17,900 nucleotides of DNA from DATBRC01 sp036560485. Its GTDB lineage: Bacteria; Pseudomonadota; Gammaproteobacteria; Burkholderiales; Burkholderiaceae_D. The notes below the pieces were generated by a model. That model saw nothing but the letters and a program-made list of their open reading frames with translations. It searched no databases and had not been told where the DNA came from. This document shows, in pieces, positions 1 to 6,575 of the stretch (position 1 is the first letter of the stretch; each line of letters begins with the position of its first letter). A program made the position numbers and the translations under genes. The stretch is from NCBI GenBank assembly GCA_036560485.1, contig DATBRC010000046.1, forward strand, positions 1 to 17,900, in the 5' to 3' direction.

Positions 1-7
1 CAAAAAA

Positions 8-1165
8 TTATCTGATAAATTTAACTGGCTTGCTAGTCACCATCGTCAGATCAACATACGATGAGCCATCATGATTGGTTGGGCTGTATTTGGCAATAAA
101 ACCACCCAATTTGATTTCTCCCCGGCTCTCGATCGACTTAATCAGGCCCTCACGTGTCAAGTTGTGGCCAGCACCTTTCAATGCCTCCATGAAGAATCTG
201 AAATTGATATACGCTTCGAAAGAACCATAGTCAAAATCATTCACACCTATGTCATGCATCGCTGTTTGATACTGTTTGGATAGCTCGTTTCCCTTGTCAA
301 ATGGCGTCGTCGTTACTTGCGTAACGACGATGCCATTGACCTCATCGCCCAAAGCTTTTTTGAGGCTTGCCACACCCAACAGAGATGATCCATAAATCTG
401 TGATTTCAAACTACTTGATTTGATTGCTTTGACTGTCACCACGGATGCTGTGCCAGCAGTCGCAACGATGATATTGTCCGGATTGAGTTTAAGTGCTTCT
501 TTTACCGCCGCATCGGCACCCACACCGCTGCTTTCAACCGGAAAAGCACCCATCAGTTTGGGAGCGCCACGTTTGCTCAGAGAAGCTTCAATGTGAGCAA
601 GCAAGGCTTTTCCAAACGGAATATTTTGATAAATTACGATAATTTTTGATTGCTGCAATGTATACAGATGTTGAATAATCGTATCCATTTCTTCTGCATA
701 GCCAGCTCGGACATGGAACAGGTACCGATTAAAATTTTCAGCACTGCGCAAGGATTGCGCGCCGGTGATTGCGCCAAATAATGGCACTTTTTTCTCTTTG
801 ATGACAGGCATCATTGTAGTGAGCTGACCTGTTCCGTTTAACGAAAATAGCGCAAACACACCGTCCTCATCAATCATCTTGAGAGAATTGGCAACCGTTC
901 TTTTTGCATCGAAAGCATCGTCCATGACGATCATTTTGATTTGCCGACCGTGCACGCCACCATTCTTGTTGATCTGTTTCAGCGCCGCCGCATATCCTTG
1001 TTCGTAGGATACTTGCTGTGGCCCCGCAGGTCCCGAGATGGCGGACGTCCGACCAATCAGGATTGTGGTATCAGATACACCAGGTTCAGCCAGCGCGCAA
1101 GGTGCCATTGATAGCAGCACTGCTCCTGTAAACATCGCCTTTATAATTGTTCGTTGAATCTTCAT
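8..1165 (-). CDS. Periplasmic ABC-transporter substrate-binding protein, branched-chain amino acid (LivK/Peripla_BP_6) type
   Basis: The 385-residue product begins with a signal peptide: a basic start, a hydrophobic run, and a probable cleavage after CALA near residue 26. The mature part opens with TTILIGRTSAISGPAG and continues with GYAAALKQINKNGGVHGR, both typical of type I periplasmic binding proteins of the LivJ/LivK group. Length matches the family. A strong Shine-Dalgarno (GGAGG on the minus strand, bases 1172-1176) lies seven bases before the ATG, fixing the start. The protein should capture a small ligand in the periplasm and deliver it to a Liv-type permease. No permease or ATPase gene is in the window; these may lie to the left or elsewhere. 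It is divergent from the PHB depolymerase and shares its 346-bp upstream region. The ligand cannot be read from sequence; aromatic compounds, short acids and amino acids are all possible in this family. Confidence 0.9.
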   Translation of the reverse strand: MKIQRTIIKAMFTGAVLLSMAPCALAEPGVSDTTILIGRTSAISGPAGPQQVSYEQGYAAALKQINKNGGVHGRQIKMIVMDDAFDAKRTVANSLKMIDEDGVFALFSLNGTGQLTTMMPVIKEKKVPLFGAITGAQSLRSAENFNRYLFHVRAGYAEEMDTIIQHLYTLQQSKIIVIYQNIPFGKALLAHIEASLSKRGAPKLMGAFPVESSGVGADAAVKEALKLNPDNIIVATAGTASVVTVKAIKSSSLKSQIYGSSLLGVASLKKALGDEVNGIVVTQVTTTPFDKGNELSKQYQTAMHDIGVNDFDYGSFEAYINFRFFMEALKGAGHNLTREGLIKSIESRGEIKLGGFIAKYSPTNHDGSSYVDLTMVTSKPVKFIR

Positions 1166-1270
1166 TCAAATCCTCCATTAATAACGAGCTTTTCGTCGCG
1201 CACTATATCGTCTTCTTGCTTTATCTCTCCTACGCTTTGGTCAATATGTCACATGTCTTTGCAATTCCTC

Positions 1271-1284
1271 CCCATTTAGGTAGG
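1271..1284 (+). promoter_or_regulatory. Repeated putative operator CCCATTTAGGTAGG, copy 1
   Basis: The 14-mer CCCATTTAGGTAGG recurs exactly at 3833-3846 and as an inverted, extended copy at 3799-3816. Similarity continues downstream of the core (TGATATTTTTG here, ATAATTTTG at the second copy). It lies 105 bp from the binding-protein start and 227 bp from the depolymerase start. Its TACC/GGTA half-sites suit a LuxR/NarL-type regulator, but the regulator is inferred. Confidence 0.5.
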
Positions 1285-1342
1285 TGATATTTTTGCAATT
1301 ATATTCAATAGTAAAATCACAATTGTCATTTCGACACGGAAC

Positions 1343-1360
1343 GTAATTTTGGAAAATTAC
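1343..1360. promoter_or_regulatory. 18-bp AT-rich dyad (possible operator)
   Basis: The arms GTAATTTT and AAAATTAC are perfect inverted repeats around a GG centre. The site lies between the divergent promoters of the binding protein and the depolymerase. It could be an operator, but AT-rich dyads of this size also arise by chance. Confidence 0.35.
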
Positions 1361-1462
1361 ACACTCAAATTACGAAAATTTAATCATTGAAATGTAATCA
1401 CTCTTAAATGAAAGGTCAGAAGTCCAATAGGAAAATCGTTTTAAAAAAGCGTAGTTTGTCTG

Positions 1463-1479
1463 ATTCGTTCTCAACGAAT
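1463..1479. promoter_or_regulatory. 17-nt dyad in the PHB depolymerase leader
   Basis: The arms ATTCGTT and AACGAAT are perfect inverted repeats around CTC. The dyad ends about 32 bases before the depolymerase ATG and could act as an operator over the promoter or as a small hairpin in the leader. There is no U-tract after it, so it is not a terminator. Confidence 0.35.
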
Positions 1480-1511
1480 ACAACATCAAAAAATCAATCA
1501 GGAGATACAAA

Positions 1512-2765
1512 ATGCGAATTAATAAAATACCTGCCGTTGCGGCGTGGATGTCGATCATTGCCTTTTCTTCGTCCGCTTTTGCGTTAACACCGGGAAACGG
1601 CACGTGGACAAAAGAATCGAATCTTTTTGGCTTGCAAGATGCACAAACCTATGTTCCATCGAACCCCAATCCGGCAATCATTGGTACTGGCCGTGCTCTG
1701 ATGGTGACATTACATGGTTGCGGTCAGACTGCCAGCGGCAACGTCATTAATAAAATGTTCAATTGGGAAGATACTGCGGAAAAATATGGCATGGTGGTGG
1801 TGGCACCAACGGTGCCCTCTGGAACGAACGCTACGCGCTCAGTGGCGGGATGCTGGGACTGGTTTGGCGCCAATCACAGTCGTTCCACACGCGACGAGGC
1901 CATCATATTGAAATTGGTTGATGCGATCAAATCGCGCGCTAATTTGAACATCGATCCAAATCAAATTTATGTCACAGGACTATCTTCTGGTGCCGGCCTG
2001 GTTGTTGATCTTGCTTGTGTTGCACCGGATTACTTTGCGGGTGTCGGCGTGAATGCGGGTCCAGAATTGAATGAAACGAGTACGACTCTGGGCAGCAAGG
2101 CGCATTTTGCGCCAGCTGATGAAGCAGCGGCATGTAAAAATTACGCGGGTAGTTTTGTCAACGCTTTGACGGCAACACAAGTTGCATCTGTTGTGAATGG
2201 TACGGCTGACACGTTTGTCGATCCTAGCCAAGACCAAGTCGATATATCCATGTTTAATCTGATTTATGGTTCAAGCACCTCCAATGGCACCTTTACTGAC
2301 GTGAAAAGCACAGGTGAATCCTGGAGGGATGGAAATGGACACACGCGAGGTTCCTGGGTGCAGGCAACCGGTATGGGACATGCATGGCCAGCAGGCGCAG
2401 GCGGTAGCGGTGGTGGAACATATGTTGACTACACTCATATCAATTACCCGGCATACGTAACCAAGTTTTTCTTTGATAACAACTTACGTGTAGGCAGCGG
2501 CGGCACAACGACAACGACGACGACCACAACGACAGCTGCTGGTGGTACCACGACTACAACAGCGACCACCACGACCACGACTGTAGCTGCGACATGCTAT
2601 ACGTCAAGCAACTATGCCCACGTGACGGCGGGGCGTGCGCATGACAGTATGGGCTCTGCGCTGGCCAATGGTTCTAATGCAAACATGGGTTTGGACAACC
2701 TCTTTTATAGCACCACCTTGAAGAAGACCGGTACGAACTATTATGTGATCGGTACTTGCCCATAA
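1512..2765 (+). CDS. Secreted poly(3-hydroxybutyrate) depolymerase (esterase, PHB depolymerase family)
   Basis: The 417-residue product has a signal peptide (residues 1-24, ending SSSAFA) and an alpha/beta-hydrolase catalytic domain. Visible motifs are the oxyanion region LHGCGQ (67-72), the lipase box GLSSG (156-160, nucleophile Ser158), a likely acid Asp233 in NGTADTFVDP, and the catalytic His290 in GMGHAWPAG. A threonine-rich linker follows (about 332-358). The last 56 residues (362-417), bounded by Cys362 and Cys416, form the small C-terminal domain seen in related secreted depolymerases, probably for polymer binding. GGAG at 1501-1504 sits seven bases before the ATG. The enzyme would hydrolyse extracellular PHB or similar polyesters to short hydroxyacids. 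The divergent binding protein could serve uptake of related acids, but that link is inferred. No mcl-specific feature was seen. Confidence 0.9.
   Translation: MRINKIPAVAAWMSIIAFSSSAFALTPGNGTWTKESNLFGLQDAQTYVPSNPNPAIIGTGRALMVTLHGCGQTASGNVINKMFNWEDTAEKYGMVVVAPTVPSGTNATRSVAGCWDWFGANHSRSTRDEAIILKLVDAIKSRANLNIDPNQIYVTGLSSGAGLVVDLACVAPDYFAGVGVNAGPELNETSTTLGSKAHFAPADEAAACKNYAGSFVNALTATQVASVVNGTADTFVDPSQDQVDISMFNLIYGSSTSNGTFTDVKSTGESWRDGNGHTRGSWVQATGMGHAWPAGAGGSGGGTYVDYTHINYPAYVTKFFFDNNLRVGSGGTTTTTTTTTTAAGGTTTTTATTTTTTVAATCYTSSNYAHVTAGRAHDSMGSALANGSNANMGLDNLFYSTTLKKTGTNYYVIGTCP
2505..2583 (+). repeat. ACN trinucleotide repeat encoding the Thr-rich linker
   Basis: Two runs of ACA/ACG/ACC codons, separated by a short Ala-Gly-Gly segment, encode about two dozen threonines between the catalytic and C-terminal domains of the depolymerase. 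The codons vary, but the tract remains low-complexity and could change length by slippage in whole codons, keeping frame. Confidence 0.75.
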
Positions 2766-2894
2766 CATGTACCAATGATGCGATGTTCGCCCGGCTCGTG
2801 TAGCGGGTGGGCATAGCAATCAAGAAGACTATTGTTAGTGTCAACAACTCCGTCCCGTATTTAACGACAACGAGTAAGAAGCCACAATGCCTCT

Positions 2895-2907
2895 CCATTT
2901 AGGATGG
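2895..2907 (+). promoter_or_regulatory. Degenerate copy of the CCATTTAGG motif
   Basis: CCATTTAGGATGG resembles the repeated CCCATTTAGGTAGG motif with one half altered. It lies between the depolymerase and the response regulator genes, which converge here, so it is not placed as a promoter. It may be a relic or chance. Confidence 0.2.
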
Positions 2908-3028
2908 CGATGACTTTGATGTTGTTTGGAATAATGCGAGGCCAATTTGAAAATCAGTTCGCACGAAAAGATCGGTTCCTCGAGTGAATGCATTCCATGC
3001 AATTATCATGCATGAGACAAAAATCACA

Positions 3029-3523
3029 TTACGTTTGAAACTCCAGATCGAATTCGATCGACCATTTATGGATGTTTTGTTGTCTTTGATTGTTTTCGAT
3101 CGCCATAGGATGCTGCGCGAGTAGTGCGGCCTGTTCGACGCTGATATAAATTCGCCCGGCTGCCACTTCTCTGATTGCATTGACTAACTCGGATACGGCA
3201 TGTTCTTTCACAACATAGCCTTGCGCACCGGCACGCAGCGCATGCAGCACAAACTGACATTCATCGTGCAAAGACAATATCAAAATGGGGAGCGTAGGTG
3301 CTTCAAGTCTGATTTGTCGAATCAGATCCATACCGTGTCGCATCGATCCCGGCATCGACAGATCAAGCAGAAGGAGGTCGAACCCACCTCGCCGAACCTT
3401 GGCAAGCGTTTCGTATTCATCAACAGCCTCTCCAACAACATCGATATCGTCAATTTTTTCTAAAATGCGTTTCAATCCATGACGTATAAAAGCATGGTCG
3501 TCAGCAATGGTTAATCGGATCAT
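3029..3523 (-). CDS. Response regulator, NarL/FixJ-type receiver domain lacking the HTH output domain
   Basis: Started at the ATG of MIRLTIADDH, the protein has 164 residues. An upstream start at 3568 would add 15 residues with no receiver character. The CheY-like receiver is intact: acidic pair Asp8/Asp9, phosphoacceptor Asp54 in LLLDLSMPG, Ser84 and Lys106 (YVVKEHA), then the usual linker AAGRIYISVEQAALLAQ. NarL-family proteins normally continue with a LuxR-type HTH and reach about 210 residues. Here a 27-residue tail without HTH character ends the protein. The other reverse frames downstream show no HTH, so the domain is missing, not frameshifted. The protein may be a phosphate sink, a competitor for a sensor kinase or a decaying gene. 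No histidine kinase is nearby. No good Shine-Dalgarno was seen. Confidence 0.75.
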   Translation of the reverse strand: MIRLTIADDHAFIRHGLKRILEKIDDIDVVGEAVDEYETLAKVRRGGFDLLLLDLSMPGSMRHGMDLIRQIRLEAPTLPILILSLHDECQFVLHALRAGAQGYVVKEHAVSELVNAIREVAAGRIYISVEQAALLAQHPMAIENNQRQQNIHKWSIEFDLEFQT

Positions 3524-3798
3524 AGATTGAAGAATGATTGAGTAAATTAATATGGCTGTACGCAACAAGTATTAAATCTGTATGCCCTAGTACGCAGCAG
3601 TCGAATGGCAATGGGTAATTGGACACTCCGGATCGACCTGTGGGAAAACTGATCGTTTTCGTTCCCGTTGATCAAGAAGCAGGTTGTCGCGATAGCGTGC
3701 GTCTACGTGCTTGCTACCGCGTCAATATGAAGACTTTCTTGTACATGTCGTGCATCCTAGTATGGTACTCATCATCCGATATGCTTTCAAAGCCACTT

Positions 3799-3816
3799 CC
3801 TACCTAAATGGGTAGG
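3799..3816. promoter_or_regulatory. 18-bp dyad CCTACCTAAATGGGTAGG (inverted copy of the repeated motif)
   Basis: CCTACC and GGTAGG are perfect inverted arms around TAAATG, so this is the most symmetric version of the motif. It reads opposite to the copy at 3833-3846; the two lie 16 bases apart. Paired, opposed copies suggest a cooperative operator upstream of LuxR gene 1. Confidence 0.55.
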
Positions 3817-3832
3817 CTCTGATGCCATCTTC

Positions 3833-3846
3833 CCCATTTAGGTAGG
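3833..3846 (+). promoter_or_regulatory. Repeated putative operator CCCATTTAGGTAGG, copy 2
   Basis: This is identical over 14 bases to the copy at 1271-1284. It lies 125 bp before the ATG of LuxR gene 1, a plausible position for an activator site. Confidence 0.5.
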
Positions 3847-3971
3847 ATAATTTTGTTATTCTTAACTTTAAAATAGTGGCACGCGCTGATGGCCACAAGA
3901 GATTTGCACTTACTGTCTCAAAGTTACCTACATAGCCTTGGCTATCAATTTTCAAAATCTGCCAGAAAAAC

Positions 3972-4733
3972 ATGAATCTGTCGAATGCACAACAAGCGTT
4001 AATTCTCGAAGCGATGTCGCTTGCGGGGCAAGTCAACACGCCCGCCAGTTTGGATCGTTTGCTTGATGGGCCCATCAAGCAATTGTTGAATCACGAAATC
4101 GTCGTTTGTGGCATCGGTGTGTCATTGGAAAAAGGCTGCTATGGGCACAAATTTCATAACCGTGGTTTCCCTCTCAAATATTTCGATGATCTCGAAAATC
4201 CGGACGGTACGGTCAATAGTCCACTAATGAAAGAGTGGCGGGGAAAACGCAAACCGGTATTTTTTCAAGGCGGGCGCGATGATGCCATGTATCCTGCAGA
4301 TTGGGTCGCGATTTTCAAACGGCATGATTTACGCAACACGATTGCTACCGCGATACTTGACCGCCGTGATGTGATCTCCAATTTCTTCATTTTTGCGCGA
4401 TTGAAAAACGAGGTGGGGCCTGAGCAAGCGCATATCCTTGATCTGTTGACGCCTAACTTATGCTTCGCATTGGTACGTGCGTTAGAGGCGGTCGAATGTG
4501 AAGGAATTTTTGCGGGAGCCGTCCATGCCGTATTCAGCCGTAAGCAACGTGAAGTTTTGCACTGGATTTATCAAGGAAAAACGAATTGGGAAATCGCAAA
4601 AATTCTTGATATGAATGCGGAAACCGTGAAATACCACATCGATCAGACAATGCAAAAACTGGGTGTCAAAACACGTGCGCAAGCGGTTGGAAAGGCATTG
4701 GAAATTGGCATTATCTCGAGTCACAAGTTGTAG
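3972..4733 (+). CDS. LuxR-type transcriptional regulator 1 (EpsA-like)
   Basis: The 253-residue protein has an N-terminal sensory-type region (about 1-175) and a C-terminal LuxR HTH (about 188-245). The HTH is clear: FSRKQREVLHWIYQGKTNWEIAKIL, then TVKYHIDQTMQKLGVKTRAQAV. The N-terminus, with DRLLDGPIKQLLNHE and a conserved PLMKEWRGKRKPVFF block, resembles EpsA-type regulators associated with exopolysaccharide and exosortase loci; this is family resemblance by eye. It has no receiver domain and I could not confirm an AHL-binding pocket. The gene at 5282 is a paralogue with the same layout. No exopolysaccharide or PEP-CTERM gene is nearby, so its targets are unknown. The paired motif upstream suggests control by a LuxR/NarL-type protein, possibly itself. 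Confidence 0.8.
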   Translation: MNLSNAQQALILEAMSLAGQVNTPASLDRLLDGPIKQLLNHEIVVCGIGVSLEKGCYGHKFHNRGFPLKYFDDLENPDGTVNSPLMKEWRGKRKPVFFQGGRDDAMYPADWVAIFKRHDLRNTIATAILDRRDVISNFFIFARLKNEVGPEQAHILDLLTPNLCFALVRALEAVECEGIFAGAVHAVFSRKQREVLHWIYQGKTNWEIAKILDMNAETVKYHIDQTMQKLGVKTRAQAVGKALEIGIISSHKL

Positions 4734-4835
4734 TAAACGGTCACGATTCATGAGTTTCTGAAAGGTGTCGAAGTCTTCATCGATGAGGCGCACGAAACCT
4801 GTCAAGACGGTGCCCTTTACCTCGACGTCGAGAAA

Positions 4836-5060
4836 TCAGCGTGAGGTGAGGGTGATCGGCAAAAATCTATTGAGCGCTCTGCTCGGCGTGCCAAAACGCA
4901 GATACGACGGCGCTGCAAGATGATCCAGGCCGATTCGATGCTTACTGTTGTTACCACGTGGTTGCGTGACATGCACTGCGCCACGCTCTTGACGTTCGAT
5001 GCTATCAAAATCCCGCATGTTCTCGCGGTAGGCCAAGGTTGAGCACAGGATTTGCTCTTA
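4836..5060 (-). pseudogene. Possible relic of an IS4-type transposase N-terminal region
   Basis: On the minus strand the frame ending at 4836 reads LAYRENMRDFDSIE, close to the LTYRESLRDIEACL signature near the N-terminus of IS4-family (DUF4372) transposases. Upstream of it the frame contains stops; downstream the similarity fades. No terminal repeats were found. The match is short and judged by eye, so it could be chance. Confidence 0.3.
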
Positions 5061-5198
5061 CATTGCCAAGTTCTTGATTTTCTAAGTTGCTGTCGGCAAG
5101 GTTGCCAGGCTAAACAATGCCTTCAATGCGCTTCTTAACCATTTCATGATTTTACATAATATAAATTATGCGAAATTAAATGAACTAACTTCCATAAA

Positions 5199-5220
5199 GA
5201 ATGCCATATATATGGCATTC
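5199..5220. promoter_or_regulatory. 22-bp perfect palindrome upstream of LuxR gene 2
   Basis: The arm GAATGCCATAT is followed directly by its exact reverse complement. The site ends 61 bp before the ATG at 5282, a typical position for an operator at or near a promoter. LuxR-type dimers bind dyads of about this size, so autoregulation is a reasonable guess. Confidence 0.55.
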
Positions 5221-5281
5221 CCCAAAGAAACTATGGCCCTGATAATAAGCAGCCATTTATTGCCAACAAGGAGCCACATTG

Positions 5282-6058
5282 ATGCGACGAATAGGACATG
5301 AATTCGCCTACAACGTTATCTGTGCTTCTACGGAGATCATAAGCTGTCAGGAATTTGTAGATTGCCTGAGGCGTTATGTAAAAGAGTTATTGCCGTACAA
5401 GGCATTCCATTGCAGTTTTGGCTGTATCAATGGAAATGATCTGCATGTACTTAAAATTGTGCATGACAATTTTCCCCTGGATTACATCAAAGATTTGGCA
5501 CAATCAGACCAAAGATTTCAATCGCCTCTGGTGAACGAATGGCATGCAACGCGGCGACCGGTCTTCTTCCAATCAAATAGAGACGAATCCAGATATCCTC
5601 CAAACTGGGTATCGCTATTCAATCAATACAATCTACAAAATATCCTGGCTCACGGCAAAATCGATGTGGCAAACGGGTTTTACAGTGCCTTCAGTTTTTT
5701 TGGACTGCCAGATGCGATCACGGAGCGTCATGTCAACATGATGGAATTACTGATCCCGCATTTGCACGTTGCGCTGGTTACCGCTTTGGGACCCTTACTC
5801 CTTGCAGAAAGTACGCGAGCCGAATCCTCACTACCCTTCACTCCTGCTCAACAGATTATTCTTTATTGGATGCAGCAAGGGAAAACCGACTGGGAGACTT
5901 CTAAAATCCTCGGGCTGAGCGAACGAAAAGTAAAGTACCAGGTAAGACAGATACTGGGAAAACTTAACGCGACAAATAGAACCCAGGCAGTCGGCAAAAC
6001 ATTGAACGCAGGGCTGCTGACTAAACTGGATAAATTCAGTTCCATACAAACTTTGTAA
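5282..6058 (+). CDS. LuxR-type transcriptional regulator 2 (paralogue of the gene at 3972)
   Basis: The ATG at 5282 is chosen because AAGGAG (5268-5273) lies eight bases upstream; a TTG directly before it is less likely. The 258-residue product matches LuxR gene 1 in layout. A shared sensory block PLVNEWHATRRPVFFQSNRDESRYPPNW is near residues 82-109, and a C-terminal HTH runs from about 185 to 245 (ILYWMQQGKTDWETSKIL, KVKYQVRQILGKLNATNRTQAV). The recognition-helix region differs from gene 1 (SERKVKYQV against NAETVKYHI), so DNA targets may differ. The sensed signal is unknown. The gene is likely monocistronic: about 500 bp without a gene follow it. The 22-bp palindrome upstream is its probable operator. 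Confidence 0.8.
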   Translation: MRRIGHEFAYNVICASTEIISCQEFVDCLRRYVKELLPYKAFHCSFGCINGNDLHVLKIVHDNFPLDYIKDLAQSDQRFQSPLVNEWHATRRPVFFQSNRDESRYPPNWVSLFNQYNLQNILAHGKIDVANGFYSAFSFFGLPDAITERHVNMMELLIPHLHVALVTALGPLLLAESTRAESSLPFTPAQQIILYWMQQGKTDWETSKILGLSERKVKYQVRQILGKLNATNRTQAVGKTLNAGLLTKLDKFSSIQTL

Positions 6059-6575
6059 TTGCAACTTATCGCCTCCATTACTCGAGGCAGCTCTCTACAT
6101 CTCCTTTTAATTCGACGTCTTAAATTGCAATTTCCAAGATTGCATTTATCCGATTCCGGCTCCGGAGTCAAAATTCATTTCTCAATCGTTTGCAATGCGA
6201 TTCATCCATCTGCATTCATATCTCGCGCTTTAATTTTCATCTCTGATCTTTCAATACTTTATTGAGTATTTCTTTCAAATAACCATGTCCTCAAAATGCT
6301 CGAATGGCCAGTGTGAATTTTCTAATCCGTAACTTATTATGGGCTGCATGGCATTTTTATTAGATCGTGTTGCGACTCTATTTTTCCTGCAAAACCTTCG
6401 CTCGATTTCACACTACTCTGCTCGAAGTTCTTCCTCCGACAAGACCCCGGCAAGACGTATATATGAAGAGAGTTTTTGACAGGCAAATCGGCCCGCTTGG
6501 ACCGCTGAAGTTTTTGAGAGAAAAATTGACTACACACCACGTGCACAGCATATTCAATTAGACAACGGGGACAGA
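6059..6575. other. Intergenic region before the propeller gene cluster
   Basis: These 517 bp carry no recognised gene. The sequence is AT-rich and changes abruptly to GC-rich at 6576. A weak hairpin (AATACT at 6253-6258, AGTATT at 6265-6270) followed by TTCTTTC might be a poor terminator. A promoter-like pair of boxes lies at the right end. Confidence 0.5.
6526..6554 (+). promoter_or_regulatory. Sigma70-like promoter of the propeller cluster
   Basis: TTGACT (6526-6531) and CATATT (6549-6554) are 17 bp apart, matching the -35/-10 consensus at five and four of six positions. A CACGTG palindrome lies in the spacer at 6538-6543. Transcription would start near 6561, giving a very short leader before the GGGGA Shine-Dalgarno (6567-6571) and ATG at 6576. 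Confidence 0.5.

Larger units (their letters stand above)
1166..1511. promoter_or_regulatory. Divergent intergenic regulatory region between binding protein and PHB depolymerase
   Basis: This AT-rich stretch must hold the promoters of both flanking divergent genes. It contains three structured sites, listed separately: the CCCATTTAGGTAGG motif (1271-1284), an 18-bp dyad (1343-1360), and a 17-bp dyad close to the depolymerase start (1463-1479). I could not assign convincing -35/-10 boxes. No coding sequence was recognised here. Confidence 0.6.
3524..3971. promoter_or_regulatory. Intergenic region between the truncated response regulator and LuxR gene 1
   Basis: These 448 bp separate two divergent regulator genes and must carry their promoters. 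The right part holds two inverted copies of the CCCATTTAGGTAGG motif. The left part (about 3590-3780) holds only short reading frames without recognisable similarity. Confidence 0.5.
4734..5281. other. Intergenic region with degraded sequence between the two LuxR genes
   Basis: The left 300 bp hold broken reading frames, with a possible transposase relic on the minus strand (separate entry). The right part is AT-rich and carries the 22-bp palindrome at 5199-5220 and the ribosome binding site of LuxR gene 2. No intact gene was recognised. Confidence 0.5.

Noticed and set aside
2780..2815. GC-rich imperfect hairpin after the depolymerase gene
   Set aside because: Pairing is bulged and no U-tract follows, so a terminator cannot be supported.
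2899..3180. Minus-strand frame that might hold the missing HTH of the response regulator
   Set aside because: Its translation has no HTH character, so the domain is absent and not frameshifted.
3619..3807. Short plus-strand frame in the regulator intergenic region
   Set aside because: It has no good ribosome binding site or family similarity, and its end overlaps the operator-like dyad.
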